Source: Serratia sp. H1w
GTDB taxonomy: Bacteria > Pseudomonadota > Gammaproteobacteria > Enterobacterales > Enterobacteriaceae
Reading direction: 5' to 3'
Assembly: GCF_000633355.1 (NCBI RefSeq)
Contig: NZ_AYMQ01000045.1
Span: 1 to 64,000 of the forward strand
Length of the DNA: 64,000 nucleotides
The notes beneath the pieces are model-generated. The model was given only the letters and a program-made list of their open reading frames with translations. It made no database searches and was not told the DNA's origin. The position numbers were made by a program, and so were the translations under genes. Below, piece by piece: positions 27,203 to 40,028 of the stretch; the stretch's first letter is position 1; each line of letters starts with the position of its first letter.

Positions 27203-27658
27203 ATGAGTTTTTTCAACAAGGTTAAAGGGGCATTCAATGCCAGCCGCGACGAGCTGACCAAGCAGGTGAGCCGTTTCAAGAACAAGAAGTTCATGCAGGG
27301 CACCGTTGCCGTGTGCGCGCGCATCGCCGTGGCCAGTGACGGCGTCAGCTCTGAAGAAAAACAGAAGATGATTGGGTTCCTCAAGGCATCTGATGAACTG
27401 AAAGTGTTCGAGACCGCTGAGGTCATCGAATTCTTCAACAAACTGATCGCCAGCTTTGAGTTCGATGTGGAAATCGGCAAGGGCGAAACCATGAAGTACA
27501 TCCTGGCGTTGAAAGATCAGCCAGAAGCGGCCCAGTTGGCCATTCGGGTTGGTATCGCGGTAGCTAAAAGCGACGGCGACTTCGATCAGGATGAACAGAA
27601 AGCAGTACGCGAAATTGTGGCTGCACTTGGCTTTGAAGCGGCCGAATTCGGTCTTTAA
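27203..27658 (+). CDS. terB: TerB, tellurite-resistance helical protein
   Basis: 151 residues, all-helical. Two related halves each carry an acidic metal-site motif: ARIAVASDGVSSEEKQKM and VGIAVAKSDGDFDQDEQKAVREI. TerB binds the inner face of the membrane and interacts with TerC and TerD-fold proteins in related systems. AGAGGAT lies before ATG 27203. It follows terA by 23 bp and precedes terC by 24 bp. Confidence 0.94.
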   Translation: MSFFNKVKGAFNASRDELTKQVSRFKNKKFMQGTVAVCARIAVASDGVSSEEKQKMIGFLKASDELKVFETAEVIEFFNKLIASFEFDVEIGKGETMKYILALKDQPEAAQLAIRVGIAVAKSDGDFDQDEQKAVREIVAALGFEAAEFGL

Positions 27659-27682
27659 TGTAATATCCACTAAAGGTTAACT

Positions 27683-28726
27683 ATGGTATCCACGCACATC
27701 GGCTTCCCGACCGAAACAGTCATTGTTTTCATTGTATTGGCTGTCGGGGCCATTTTTATCGACTTGTTTATGCACCGCGATGACAAGCCTATTTCGCTGA
27801 AGAGCGCAGCCTTATGGTCTGTGTTCTGGGTCGCCGTGGCGATGGCGTTTGCCGGTTTCCTGTATATCCACCACGGCGCCGAAGTGGCCAGCCTGTTTGT
27901 CACCGGTTATGCCTTAGAGAAGGTGCTGTCGGTTGATAACCTGTTTGTCATGATGGCGATCTTCTCCTGGTTTGCCGTGCCGGATCGCTTCCGTCACCGG
28001 GTGCTCTACTGGGGCATTATCGGGGCTATCGTGTTCCGCGGCATCTTCGTGGCCATCGGTACCGGCTTGCTCAGCCTCGGGCCATACGTTGAGATTGTCT
28101 TTGCGCTCATCGTTGCCTGGACGGCCGTGATGATGTTGAGAAGCGGCGATGACAATGATGAAATCGAAGACTACTCGCAGCATCTGGCGTATCGCATGGT
28201 CAAACGGTTCTTCCCGATCTGGCCGAAGCTCAGAGGTCACGACTTCCTGCTAAGCCAGAAAGAAGTGGATGAAGAGTTGGCCAAACCGGAAAACAAAGAT
28301 GTGACCATCGGCCGTGGTGCCAAAGCCTGGCGCTATGCCACTCCGCTGATGCTGTGTGTGGCCGTGGTCGAGCTGTCCGACGTGATGTTTGCGTTTGACT
28401 CGGTACCGGCCATCATCGCGGTCAGCCGTGAGCCGCTGATTGTTTACAGCGCCATGATGTTCGCCATCCTGGGCCTGCGTACGTTGTATTTTGTGCTGGA
28501 AGCGCTGAAGCAGTACCTGACGCACCTGGAAAAAGCCGTTATTGTGTTGCTGTTCTTCATTGCGGTGAAACTGGGTCTTAATGCCACCGACCATATCTGG
28601 CATCATGGGTACAGCATTTCAGCCACGGCGAGCCTGTTTGTCGTGCTGGGCGTTCTTGCGGTGGGTATTCTCGCGAGCGTCATGTTCCCCGGCAAGCCCG
28701 ACGCTGAGGAGAAAAAGGAGAGCTGA
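27683..28726 (+). CDS. terC: TerC, integral membrane stress protein
   Basis: 347 residues with about nine hydrophobic segments. Signature TerC stretches are EKVLSVDNLFVMMAIFSWF and ELSDVMFAFDSVPAIIAVSREP, whose acidic residues sit in the membrane and are thought to bind metal. It is the membrane anchor of the Ter complex, and TerC relatives are linked to manganese export. It ends in a charged cytoplasmic tail EEKKES. It lies between terB and terD in the standard order. Confidence 0.95.
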   Translation: MVSTHIGFPTETVIVFIVLAVGAIFIDLFMHRDDKPISLKSAALWSVFWVAVAMAFAGFLYIHHGAEVASLFVTGYALEKVLSVDNLFVMMAIFSWFAVPDRFRHRVLYWGIIGAIVFRGIFVAIGTGLLSLGPYVEIVFALIVAWTAVMMLRSGDDNDEIEDYSQHLAYRMVKRFFPIWPKLRGHDFLLSQKEVDEELAKPENKDVTIGRGAKAWRYATPLMLCVAVVELSDVMFAFDSVPAIIAVSREPLIVYSAMMFAILGLRTLYFVLEALKQYLTHLEKAVIVLLFFIAVKLGLNATDHIWHHGYSISATASLFVVLGVLAVGILASVMFPGKPDAEEKKES

Positions 28727-28782
28727 TCTCCTGTCCAGCCGAAATCAACTTGAATGAATTTAATTTTTGAGAGGTTAGAACA

Positions 28783-29361
28783 ATGAGTGTTTCTTTATCT
28801 AAAGGCGGTAATGTTTCCCTGAGTAAAGCAGCCCCAACCATGAAGAATGTGTTGATTGGTCTGGGTTGGGATGCACGCTCCACCGATGGTCAAGACTTTG
28901 ACCTGGATGCCTCTGCCTTCCTGCTGGCCGCCAACGGGAAAGTGCGCGGTGATGCTGATTTCATTTTTTATAACAACCTGACCTCTTCGGACGGTTCCGT
29001 TACCCATACCGGTGACAACCGTACCGGTGAAGGCGACGGCGACGACGAGTCCCTGAAAATCAAACTGGATCTGATCCCGGCTGACGTCGACAAGATCGTG
29101 TTTGTGGTCACTATCCACGATGCGCAGGCTCGTCGCCAGAGCTTCGGCCAGGTATCCGGTGCCTTTATCCGTCTGGTGAACGATGACAACCAGACTGAAG
29201 TCGCTCGTTATGACCTGACTGAAGATGCATCCACCGAAACCGCCATGCTGTTCGGTGAGCTGTATCGTAACAACGCCGAGTGGAAATTCCGCGCGGTAGG
29301 TCAGGGTTATGCCGGTGGCCTGGCCTCCGTGTGTGCTCAGTACGGCATCAACGCGTCCTGA
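28783..29361 (+). CDS. terD: TerD, calcium-binding tellurite/stress protein
   Basis: 192 residues, the archetype of its fold: [69 protein letters not shown] (Ca2+ loop), [14 protein letters not shown] and terminal [12 protein letters not shown]. The 56-bp gap after terC has GAGAGGT upstream of ATG 28783. terE after it is a close paralogue. Confidence 0.95.
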   Translation: MSVSLSKGGNVSLSKAAPTMKNVLIGLGWDARSTDGQDFDLDASAFLLAANGKVRGDADFIFYNNLTSSDGSVTHTGDNRTGEGDGDDESLKIKLDLIPADVDKIVFVVTIHDAQARRQSFGQVSGAFIRLVNDDNQTEVARYDLTEDASTETAMLFGELYRNNAEWKFRAVGQGYAGGLASVCAQYGINAS

Positions 29362-29433
29362 TCGACAAGTTAGTTAATCTTACGGGCAGTACACCACTGC
29401 CCGTATCATCCCCTACAAAGCAGGAGCTTTAAA

Positions 29434-30009
29434 ATGGCAGTTTCTCTCGTAAAAGGCGGCAACGTATCCCTGACTAAAGAAGCACCAACCATGAACATTG
29501 CCATGGCTGGCTTAGGTTGGGATGCACGCGTCACCGACGGCCAGGGCTTTGACCTGGACGCCTCCGTATTTATGGTTGGTGATGATGGTAAGGTGCTGGG
29601 CGACAGCAGCTTTATCTTCTTCAACAACAAGAAAAGTGCCTGTGGCTCCGTTGAGCATCAGGGCGACAACCGTACCGGTGAAGGCGACGGCGACGATGAG
29701 CAGGTCAAGATTGAGCTAAGCAAAATCCCTGCTGAAGTCAAAAAGCTGGTGTTCGCCGTGACCATCTATGATGCCGAAGCGCGTAAACAGAACTTTGGCA
29801 TGGTCAGCAACAGCTACATGCGCATTTACAACAACGATAACGGCACCGAAATCGCTCGTTTCGACTTGTCTGAAGATGCTTCTACCGAAACCGCGATGGT
29901 CTTCGGCGAGCTGTATCGCCACGGCACAGAATGGAAATTCAAGGCAGTGGGTCAAGGCTTTGCTGGTGGCCTGTCCGCGCTGGCCTCGCAGCATGGTGTG
30001 AATATCTAA
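29434..30009 (+). CDS. terE: TerE, calcium-binding tellurite/stress protein
   Basis: 191 residues, a TerD paralogue with matching motifs: [53 protein letters not shown] and [21 protein letters not shown] ribosome site precedes ATG 29434. It follows terD by 72 bp. The gap to terF contains a palindromic repeat and may separate terF into a weaker or distinct transcript. Confidence 0.95.
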   Translation: MAVSLVKGGNVSLTKEAPTMNIAMAGLGWDARVTDGQGFDLDASVFMVGDDGKVLGDSSFIFFNNKKSACGSVEHQGDNRTGEGDGDDEQVKIELSKIPAEVKKLVFAVTIYDAEARKQNFGMVSNSYMRIYNNDNGTEIARFDLSEDASTETAMVFGELYRHGTEWKFKAVGQGFAGGLSALASQHGVNI

Positions 30010-30063
30010 GTTAGCTAGTCACTTTAGCAGTTTGAACACGTTACTTGACTGCTGCACCGCACT

Positions 30064-30130
30064 AGCTCCCTCTCCCTTTGGGAGAGGGTTGGGGTGAGGG
30101 GGCATAAAACTCCCTCGCCCAGCCCCACCC
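30064..30130. repeat. GC-rich palindromic repeat, copy 3 (short)
   Basis: CTCCCTCTCCCTTTGGGAGAGG followed by GTTGGGGTGAGGGG, then a second CTCCCTCGCCCAGCCCCACC arm. It lacks the GGGCGCAGCATGC centre, so it is one terminal hairpin of the family. It sits between terE and terF. Confidence 0.75.
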
Positions 30131-30180
30131 GCTTCTATCCCCGTTACGGAAAATAGCTATTTTAACAGGAGGTTATCCTG

Positions 30181-31422
30181 ATGATTTTACAGTCTGGCCA
30201 GAATCTGGTGGTGAATGGCACCCAGCTCAACCTGACGCTGAACTACCCCGCCAACCCCGGTTTTCGTAGTGAGCCTGACACAGCGGTATTCCTACTGAAT
30301 GCCGAGGGCAAAGTCCGTGGCGATGCCGATTTCATCTTCTTCAATCAAACCGCTACCCCCAACCGCAGCGTCGTTTTGCAAACTACCCATCAAAGCAGCT
30401 CCCTCTCGCTAGATCTCAGCAAAATTGACGCCGACGTCAGCAAGATTGCCATCACGCTGGTGATCGACGGTGCCGATGCGGTCTCTGGGTTGCAACACCT
30501 GAAGATGGATGCACAGAACGTCGCGCAATACAGCGTGGAAACGCAAGGTCGCCAAGAGAAGGCGCTGATTGTGGCTGAGGTTTATCGCCATGCCGGTAAC
30601 TGGAAACTGCGCGCATTGGGGCAGGGATTTAACGGTGGTCTGGAACCGCTGGCCTTGAATTATGGCGTTGATGTGGCTCAACCTGCCGCACCGGTGACTC
30701 CGCCGCCTACCGTCAGCCTGGAGAAAAAACTGCAGGACAAGGCTCCGCATCTGGTCAGCCTGGCGAAGAACGTGACGGTCAGCCTGGCGAAATTCAATCT
30801 GCAATCGGTTAAGGCCAAGGTCGCGTTCGTACTGGATGCTTCAGGATCGATGTCTGGGCAGTTCAAAAAGGGCAATGTCCAAGCGGTGCTGGACCGCATT
30901 GCCGTGCTGGCCGTGCAGTTTGATGATGACGGTTCGATGGATGTCTGGGGCTTTGCGGAAAAGCACGCCAAGTATCCCGATGTCACGCTGGATAATCTCG
31001 ATGGTTATATCAAGGCGATCCAGGGCAGCGGTAAGCGCTCAATGTGGGAGATCCTGCCAAAGCTGGGCGGTACCAATAATGAACCGCCGGTGATGGAAGA
31101 ACTGATCGAGACGTTTAAACACAGCGATATGCCGGTGTATGTGGTGTTTATTACCGACGGCGGCATCAGCAAAACGCGCCAGATCAAAGAGGCGATCAAA
31201 CGTTCCGCGAACTACCCGATTTTCTGGAAGTTCGTCGGTTTGGGTGGCTCGAACTACGGAGTGCTGGAGAATCTGGATACCTTCACCGATCGCCGGGTGG
31301 ATAACACAAACTTCTTTGCGATTGACGATTTTGCCACGATGAAAGAAGACCGTTTGTACGATCTGCTGCTGGAAGAGTTTAAAGACTGGTATGACGCTGC
31401 CAAGGCGGAGCGGATTATTTAG
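30181..31422 (+). CDS. terF: TerF, TerD-fold plus vWA protein
   Basis: 413 residues. An N-terminal TerD-like domain (about 1-165: [34 protein letters not shown]) is followed by a [16 protein letters not shown] repeat and a C-terminal vWA domain (about 215-413) with MIDAS residues [24 protein letters not shown] and [10 protein letters not shown]. It physically joins the two protein types that the rest of the locus encodes separately (TerD-fold and TerY-like vWA). AGGAGGT lies before ATG 30181. Confidence 0.92.
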   Translation: MILQSGQNLVVNGTQLNLTLNYPANPGFRSEPDTAVFLLNAEGKVRGDADFIFFNQTATPNRSVVLQTTHQSSSLSLDLSKIDADVSKIAITLVIDGADAVSGLQHLKMDAQNVAQYSVETQGRQEKALIVAEVYRHAGNWKLRALGQGFNGGLEPLALNYGVDVAQPAAPVTPPPTVSLEKKLQDKAPHLVSLAKNVTVSLAKFNLQSVKAKVAFVLDASGSMSGQFKKGNVQAVLDRIAVLAVQFDDDGSMDVWGFAEKHAKYPDVTLDNLDGYIKAIQGSGKRSMWEILPKLGGTNNEPPVMEELIETFKHSDMPVYVVFITDGGISKTRQIKEAIKRSANYPIFWKFVGLGGSNYGVLENLDTFTDRRVDNTNFFAIDDFATMKEDRLYDLLLEEFKDWYDAAKAERII

Positions 31423-31436
31423 CTGTAATGCTCCTT

Positions 31437-31605
31437 CCCCTCACCCTAACCCTCTCCCAAAAGGAGAGGGAGCTAGTTCAGCGTCGTTGTCAGGTAATGT
31501 GGCGTAGGGGCGCTGCATGCTGCGCCCGTGTTAAGGCCAGGTGCGGGAGTAAAACTGTGGCACGTTAGGTCCCCTCGCCCAGTGGGAGAGGGTTGGGGTG
31601 AGGGG
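31437..31605. repeat. GC-rich palindromic repeat, copy 4 (full length)
   Basis: CCCCTCACCCTAACCCTCTC to GAGAGGGTTGGGGTGAGGGG, ~169 bp, with an inverted-orientation centre TAGGGGCGCTGCATGCTGCG. It fills the gap between the convergent terF and HAD-IB genes and could act as a bidirectional hairpin terminator. Confidence 0.85.
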
Positions 31606-31608
31606 TGA

Positions 31609-32301
31609 TTACTGCTCGGTCTTACCTATGACATTTGGCTCCGCCACGCGTATCCGTTTCACCGCAGAACGGCGCTTGGACCAGGCCGGATGGAAATGCC
31701 GCCAGTGCGCATCTTGGGCAGCCGCCAACAGTTCGTAATCCCCACGGGTGTCGCCCCAGGCTCTGAGATGATAATTCCCCATTGGGCCATAGATACTTTC
31801 CAGGCGTTCGACCTTCTGCCCGCAACGGCAGTTATGGCCGGTGATGTGTCCGGTGAGCTTCCCGTCGACGATTTCCAACTGGGTGCCAATCAGCTTGATG
31901 CCCAACCGATCGGCGAACGGCTGGAGCACCAGGGCGGGTGACGCGGAACAAATCGTGACTTCTGCGCCAGAACTAACTTCCATCGCCACAGCAATCAGCC
32001 CAGAAGGCCGCATCAGTTTGGTCCAATAGGCCGAACAAAACTTCTCCGCCTGCTCACGAAACCAGTGCTCATCCACCCCCGTCAGGAAAACCTTGATCAG
32101 GGTTTCTTTTAACTCGTCACGGGTGAGCTTTTTGCGCATATGCTTAAACGCAGGCTGCGCCAGCTGCAACAAGCGACGGGCAAAAACGCGTCGCCCAAAA
32201 GCGAAGCGCAAAAATGGGATAAAACTGTCATGGTGAGTTAGCGTTCCGTCGAAATCAAAAACCGACAAAACTTGTGTTGTACGACTTGCCTCTGTATCCA
32301 T
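31609..32301 (-). CDS. HAD-IB family phosphatase
   Basis: 230 residues. Motif I is VFDFDGTLTHHDSF, motif II ICSASPALV, and motif IV GDTRGDYELLAAA, the subclass IB layout of SerB-like and lipid phosphatidyl-phosphate phosphatases. The Cys-rich turn GHNCRCGQKVERL is typical of the YfhB/PgpC-like branch, so a phosphatidylglycerophosphate-phosphatase-like role is possible, but the substrate cannot be read from sequence. It is convergent with terF, with repeat copy 4 in between. Confidence 0.85.
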   Translation of the reverse strand: MDTEASRTTQVLSVFDFDGTLTHHDSFIPFLRFAFGRRVFARRLLQLAQPAFKHMRKKLTRDELKETLIKVFLTGVDEHWFREQAEKFCSAYWTKLMRPSGLIAVAMEVSSGAEVTICSASPALVLQPFADRLGIKLIGTQLEIVDGKLTGHITGHNCRCGQKVERLESIYGPMGNYHLRAWGDTRGDYELLAAAQDAHWRHFHPAWSKRRSAVKRIRVAEPNVIGKTEQ

Positions 32302-32567
32302 CTCTAAATCATACCTCTACTGTGCAACACCGGGCGTTCCCCCCAATCTGGTGGAATGATAGCAGAACTCCCCCGCAGGTTGAATTTTTGGCGGTATTGG
32401 CCCGCAAACCCACTTTCCTGCAACATCTAAAACCCGACCCCCTCCGCAATATCCCTCCTTTTTGTGTGACCTCTCTGCCTCTAGCGGGTAAAATGCCCGC
32501 GCCCAACCAAGGGCAGGCTTTTTACAATTTGGATATGGCGTAGCCATAAAAAAGGAGTTTTTCCCTT

Positions 32568-33602
32568 ATGACAGGTCTGTTTCTGGGGTTCCTTCTTGGA
32601 TTTATCATGCAACGCGGGCGCTTTTGTATGGCCGGCGGTCTGAGAGACCTCTATCTGTTTCGCGACGGGCGCATGACCCTCGCTATCCTCATCATCATCA
32701 CCCTGCAAAGCATCGGTCTGTTCGCCTTCGTTGCCCTCGGCTGGGCCAAACTTCCCGGTGGGGATTTCCGTTGGCTGGCAACGTTGGTCGGTGGAGTCAC
32801 CTTCGGTCTCGGCATGGGGCTGGCAGGCTCCTGTTCCACCGGCGCTTACTACCGCGCTGCCGAGGGGCTGGCCGGCAGCATGATTGCCGTGGTCGGTTTT
32901 GTGGTCGCCAGTTGGTATATCCGCCAGCTAGGCGGCAAGCAGTTGTTCGCTCCTATCAACGCCCCGACCTTAGCGGATGCTTCACTGATGCAGACGTTCG
33001 GCATGTCTCCCTGGCCTGCGGTGGTCGTGTTAACCGTGCTGACGGGTGTGCTGGTCTGGCGTCATCTGCAACGTAAATCCTTCCCCATCCCGCAACCTAA
33101 ACCGCGTAAGCAAGGCATTGCCCATTGGTTGTTCGAAGCACGCTGGCATCCTTTCTTCAGCACGGTGCTGATCAGCGTGATTGCTTTGCTGGCATGGCCT
33201 TCCAGCCTCGAGTCGGGCAGGGTCGGCGGTTTGGGGATCAGTGGCCCCAGCGCACAGTTATTCTCGTTAATTACCGAAGGCAAGACCGGCTTCTTCGGTT
33301 GGGCTGGCTATCTGCTGATGGGGATTTTCGCCGGTGCGCTGGTGGCTGCCTGGGGAAGTCAGGAACTGCGGCTGCGCTCACCCGGCATTCCGACCATGGT
33401 CAAAAGCCTTTGTGGTGGCGGGTTGATGGGCATCGGCAGCGGACTTGCCGGGGGCTGTATGCTGGGCAATACCGTCGTCAACACCGCATGGTTCTCCTGG
33501 CAAGGCTGGCTGTTTATTCCGTGCATTCTACTGGGTAGTTGGCTGGTCAGCTATTTCACCATTATTCTTCCAAATCAATCTTGTAAAGTAAAAGAGGGCT
33601 AA
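32568..33602 (+). CDS. tsuA: YeeE/YedE-family transporter, probable thiosulfate importer
   Basis: 344 residues with about nine membrane segments and duplicated pseudo-symmetry. Three cysteines match the thiosulfate relay in characterised YeeE (TsuA): C20 in GRFCMAGG, C89 in AGSCSTGA and C297 in AGGCMLGN. It should bring thiosulfate across the inner membrane for cysteine synthesis. AAGGAG lies 10 nt before ATG 32568. The next gene, 4 bp later, is a TusA/YeeD-type sulfur carrier, the usual partner. The family also includes selenium-linked YedE. The YeeD partner and length favour the thiosulfate role. Confidence 0.87.
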   Translation: MTGLFLGFLLGFIMQRGRFCMAGGLRDLYLFRDGRMTLAILIIITLQSIGLFAFVALGWAKLPGGDFRWLATLVGGVTFGLGMGLAGSCSTGAYYRAAEGLAGSMIAVVGFVVASWYIRQLGGKQLFAPINAPTLADASLMQTFGMSPWPAVVVLTVLTGVLVWRHLQRKSFPIPQPKPRKQGIAHWLFEARWHPFFSTVLISVIALLAWPSSLESGRVGGLGISGPSAQLFSLITEGKTGFFGWAGYLLMGIFAGALVAAWGSQELRLRSPGIPTMVKSLCGGGLMGIGSGLAGGCMLGNTVVNTAWFSWQGWLFIPCILLGSWLVSYFTIILPNQSCKVKEG

Positions 33603-33606
33603 AAAT

Positions 33607-33834
33607 ATGAAAACGATAACTCTGGATACTACCGGTAAACTTTGCCCGTTCCCGCTGATTGAAGCTAAAAAGCATATTGAGCAACTGGGGGCTGGCGATC
33701 TGCTGGTGATTGAGTATGACTGCGCACAAGCGACGGAAAACCTGCCGCGCTGGGCTGTAGAAGCAGGGCACAGCGTGACGGATTTCCAGCAGACTGGCGA
33801 TGCTCGCTGGCAGATTAGTATTCAGAAGGGGTGA
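33607..33834 (+). CDS. tsuB: TusA/YeeD-type sulfur carrier protein
   Basis: 75 residues of the SirA/TusA fold with the catalytic motif LDTTGKLCPFPLIEAKK (Cys13 in CPxP). It follows yeeE by 4 bp. YeeD is reported to take thiosulfate from YeeE and break it down to sulfide and sulfite, so the pair forms an uptake-and-cleavage unit. Confidence 0.88.
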   Translation: MKTITLDTTGKLCPFPLIEAKKHIEQLGAGDLLVIEYDCAQATENLPRWAVEAGHSVTDFQQTGDARWQISIQKG

Positions 33835-34011
33835 GGCATGCGGTGCCCCTAGAAATTCAACAACACTGTCACTGTGTCATCAACGACCTGAATCAGAAAG
33901 AATTGTATTCGCTTTCCTGGCATAAATGCGGCGTTATCTCGTATTGTTCGCCACGCTAATGTGTAGCCATAGGCTATAGTTAATGCCTCGTCATGGATGG
34001 AGAGGAACGTG

Positions 34012-34635
34012 ATGCGTTTTATTGTTATCAGACATGCTGAATCACAATGGAATCGGGAAGGGATTATCCAGGGGCAGTTGGATAGCCCGGTTACTCAACA
34101 GGGCTACAGGCAGATAGCGGCGTTGATGGTGGCATTGAAGGAAACACCGTTCAATCAGGTTTTCAGCTCGCCTTCTGGACGTGCCATGACCACCGCGCAG
34201 GCGCTGGCAACGCATAGCCAATGTGCGGTCAGGAGCGATGTACGGCTGCATGAACAGCATTTTGGCTGCTTTCAGGGGCAACCCTACCATCAGGCAATGC
34301 GCAACCATCACGATATTATTTCCCGCATCTTTGCCGGGGAGCCATCGGCTTCGGCCCCTAACGGGGAGTCAGCTTTTGACGTTGCGCAGCGCTTGTTGGC
34401 CTTTTTCTTGAGTTTTCCCTCTTCTGCGCGCGGCACTTTTGGTGTGGTCACTCACGGGCATGCTCTTCAGGCGCTGATTTGGCGCTTGAAAGGCGGGAAT
34501 TGGATCGATGATACCAGTCAATATGGTCACCCCAACTGTTGTTACTCAATCATTGAAGTGGGGAATGGGCAACTGCAATTGCAAAGCTGGGGAGTGGCCA
34601 CGCATTTGCGAGCGTTGCAGCTGGCGCCGATTTAA
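34012..34635 (+). CDS. Histidine phosphatase (phosphoglycerate-mutase-like)
   Basis: 207 residues from ATG 34012 (MRFIVIRHAESQWN), preceded by GGAGAGG. The ATG or in-frame start at 33997 is upstream of the ribosome site and unlikely. Catalytic residues are RHAESQWNREG (phospho-His), SSPSGRAMTTAQALA, EQHFGCFQG (proton donor Glu region) and GVVTHGHALQALIW. It belongs to the broad GpmB/CobC group of phosphatases. The substrate is unknown, and it appears to be a single-gene unit. Confidence 0.85.
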   Translation: MRFIVIRHAESQWNREGIIQGQLDSPVTQQGYRQIAALMVALKETPFNQVFSSPSGRAMTTAQALATHSQCAVRSDVRLHEQHFGCFQGQPYHQAMRNHHDIISRIFAGEPSASAPNGESAFDVAQRLLAFFLSFPSSARGTFGVVTHGHALQALIWRLKGGNWIDDTSQYGHPNCCYSIIEVGNGQLQLQSWGVATHLRALQLAPI

Positions 34636-34790
34636 AGTGGATCCGGCGTCAAACTCAAACAACATATAAACATAACTGCTTACTCTTTGTAATAATTGGC
34701 CGATATGCTTACTATCTGCTTGCCGCCTGGTATTTGAGTGGCGCATTGCCCTCTGTGGGAGGGTTAACCTTGACGAAGAAAGGATACACA

Positions 34791-35027
34791 GTGAAAAACA
34801 TTTTCTTTTTTGACGCGATGCTGACGCCGAAAATAATTACCGGCGTTTATTGGCTCTGCCTATTGGGTATCTTGGTCGGTGGGATTGGTTCAATGTTCTA
34901 TGGCGAGTTTTTCCGCGGCCTGCTGGGCATGATCTTTGGCGGTGTACTTACCCGTGTCTGTTTTGAAATGGTGATCATCGCCTTTAAAAACAACGAGTAT
35001 CTGCGCAAGATTGCTGAAAAACCGTGA
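34791..35027 (+). CDS. DUF4282 small membrane protein
   Basis: About 78 residues, starting at GTG 34791 (VKNIFFFDAMLTPKIITGVYW) with AAGGA 7 nt upstream. Upstream in-frame codons lack a ribosome site. It has two transmembrane segments (about residues 15-37 and 40-58) and a charged tail FKNNEYLRKIAEKP. It matches the DUF4282 pattern (FFDxMLTPKIIT at the start, two helices). Function is unknown. Confidence 0.75.
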   Translation: MKNIFFFDAMLTPKIITGVYWLCLLGILVGGIGSMFYGEFFRGLLGMIFGGVLTRVCFEMVIIAFKNNEYLRKIAEKP

Positions 35028-35076
35028 TGTTGCGTAGGCTGGAGATGGCATCATTAGCGCCACCTTCCCGCCAATG

Positions 35077-35826
35077 TTAACTAAAGCCGAGCAGGGTGAA
35101 CGCATCGTCCTCGGGGTAGTAGTCAAGCAGGCGCGTGGTTTCTTCTAACGATAATCGCTTATAGCGGTTGTTAGAGATGCCATGCACCACCGCATGCTGC
35201 ACATCGGCAACCCGGATGCAACGATCGAGCAGATCGGCGGCATCCCGGTGGCTCAGGAAGGCGCTCATATCCCGTGCGCTGATCTGCTGGCCCACTTCCA
35301 GGGTCGTGAAGTTGGCAATCCGCACCGACAGTGCCGAAAGCCCCTCCTGATGGGCAAAATAGGCGGCGATACCTTCGCCAAACGCCTTGCTGGCCCCATA
35401 CATGTTCTTTGGCTTCGGCGCATCGTCCGGGCGCACCTGATAATCCAACGGATAGCCTTCCACCGCTTGCGCGCTGCTGGCAAATACCACACGTCGGCAG
35501 CCAGCGTCCTTCGCTGCCCGGAAGATGTTGAATGTGCCCAGGATATTGTTGTTCATCAGTGAAGAGCAGAAATCGGCTTCTGCAGACGGATCGGCGGCTA
35601 AATGCAGGACAGTATCGATGTTGGCACAGGCCGCACGGCAAGCCTGGATATCGGTGATATCAAACGCCAACACCTCATCGTTGGGCCGTAAATGGGTAAG
35701 CAAGCCGATTTCTCTTTCCGCCAGGCGAAAGTCGTAACGGTGGCCTGCGAAGTGCCTGAATGCCGTCGCCACTCTGCCACCGGCACCGGTAATCAACACG
35801 CGACCAAGTTCTGTACGTAATGCCAT
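35077..35826 (-). CDS. NAD-dependent epimerase/dehydratase (SDR, extended type)
   Basis: 249 residues with a Rossmann NAD-binding loop RVLITGAGGRVATAF, DTVLHLAADPSAEADF, FASSAQAVEGYP and the catalytic YGASKAFGEG (YxxxK). The short C-terminal domain resembles uronate dehydrogenase (Udh) and related sugar-acid dehydrogenases more than UDP-sugar epimerases. That is a family-level impression only. It is a single gene divergent from the beta-glucoside operon. Confidence 0.82.
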   Translation of the reverse strand: MALRTELGRVLITGAGGRVATAFRHFAGHRYDFRLAEREIGLLTHLRPNDEVLAFDITDIQACRAACANIDTVLHLAADPSAEADFCSSLMNNNILGTFNIFRAAKDAGCRRVVFASSAQAVEGYPLDYQVRPDDAPKPKNMYGASKAFGEGIAAYFAHQEGLSALSVRIANFTTLEVGQQISARDMSAFLSHRDAADLLDRCIRVADVQHAVVHGISNNRYKRLSLEETTRLLDYYPEDDAFTLLGFS

Positions 35827-36113
35827 GGCGGCTGCTTTCCCTAAAACAAATTTTCTGGAGACTAGTAATAATACCCTGAGCTTTTTTTGTCCACTATTTA
35901 GTTAGTATTTCTGATGTGTTAAACATCTCTATTAGGATGTTTCCTGTATTTTTGGCGACTTAAGTCAGGATTTTTAAGCATGCCCTCACCTTAAAGCGTT
36001 AGAGGCTGAGAAAACAAAACGAAGACTCAAAAATTTTAATGTGATGTTTTTTATGTATTTTTATTGATTTAGTGCGGTGTGCATCGTTTGCCAAAACGGT
36101 CATTTACGGTAAC

Positions 36114-36142
36114 TTACACTTCAAAAATAAGTTAGATATTCT
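36114..36142 (+). promoter_or_regulatory. Candidate promoter of the beta-glucoside operon
   Basis: TTACAC, a 17-nt spacer and TATTCT lie about 150 bp before the RAT hairpin in the AT-rich gap 35827-36456. It would give a leader of roughly 300 nt. Other AT-rich matches in the gap are possible. Confidence 0.35.
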
Positions 36143-36288
36143 AATATTTTTTGTCTGGTTCTGCTTTCTCCACAGCGAGAACCCGCCGGGGGAAATAATG
36201 TATGCCGGATCACACTTCGGCAACTTTGTGGCGGAAAGCCTTGCCGCACCGAAAAACAGAATGTTACCGTCATAGCTCAACCGATTTA

Positions 36289-36317
36289 GGGTTGTCACTG
36301 CTTTGGCAGGCAAAACC
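36289..36317 (+). promoter_or_regulatory. Ribonucleic antiterminator (RAT) of the BglG/LicT type
   Basis: The 29-nt segment GGGTTGTCACTGCTTTGGCA plus GGCAAAACC aligns with the E. coli bgl RAT (GGATTGTTACTGCATTCGCA plus GGCAAAACC) at 25 of 29 positions by eye. Its last six bases overlap the left arm of the terminator at 36312, the mutually exclusive arrangement required for antitermination. Confidence 0.85.
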
Positions 36318-36380
36318 TAAACCTCGAGTTTCTGTTTCCCCACGTTGGGAGCAGAGGCAGCGAGGTTTAGGTTTTTTTTT
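36312..36380 (+). terminator. Leader terminator before the beta-glucoside PTS gene
   Basis: AAAACCTAAACCTCG (36312-36326) and CGAGGTTTAGGTTTT (36361-36375) form a perfect 15-bp stem, with an internal CCCCACGTTGGG hairpin and a run of Ts to 36380. It lies 77 bp before the PTS start, so transcription should stop here unless an antiterminator stabilises the RAT. Confidence 0.9.
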
Positions 36381-36387
36381 GCGCTGA

Positions 36388-39761
<3,374 letters not shown>

Positions 39762-39764
39762 TCA

Positions 39765-40023
39765 CCCCTCACCCTAACCCTCTCCCACAGGGAGAGGGGA
39801 CCGATCGAGTTGGCTGGAAATTGGGCGCAGCATGCAGCGCCCCTACGCAGTACCACATTACCTATCAACGACGCCGGACAGTACCCTCGCCCTTTGGGAG
39901 AGGGTACTGATCGAGTTGGTTGGGAATTGGACGCAGCATGCAGCGCCCCTACGGAGTACCACATTACCTATCAACGACGCCGGACAGCTCCCTCGCCCTT
40001 TGGGAGAGGGCTGGGGTGAGGGG
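39765..40023. repeat. GC-rich palindromic repeat, copy 5 (with internal 106-bp duplication)
   Basis: A ~259-bp element with the family ends. A unit beginning GATCGAGTTGG occurs at 39803 and again at 39909. Each carries the CGCAGCATGCAGCGCCCCTACG centre region (first copy intact, second with GGGCGC changed to GGACGC) and ACCTATCAACGACGCCGGACAG. It separates bglB from the convergent HD gene. Confidence 0.85.
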
Positions 40024-40028
40024 ATTTG

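Noticed and set aside
13307..31422. ter locus as a recent plasmid insertion
   Set aside because: Codon and base composition look like the neighbours, and there are no transposase, integrase or plasmid genes at either end. Transfer may be old, but the sequence does not show it.
36072..36313. Short frames on both strands in the bgl leader
   Set aside because: They overlap the RAT and terminator region and show no coding signature. The RNA structure explains the sequence.
39765..40023. Repeated units suggesting a CRISPR array
   Set aside because: Units are 106 bp with near-identical interiors and no short unique spacers, and no cas genes are present. It is an internal duplication of a dispersed repeat.
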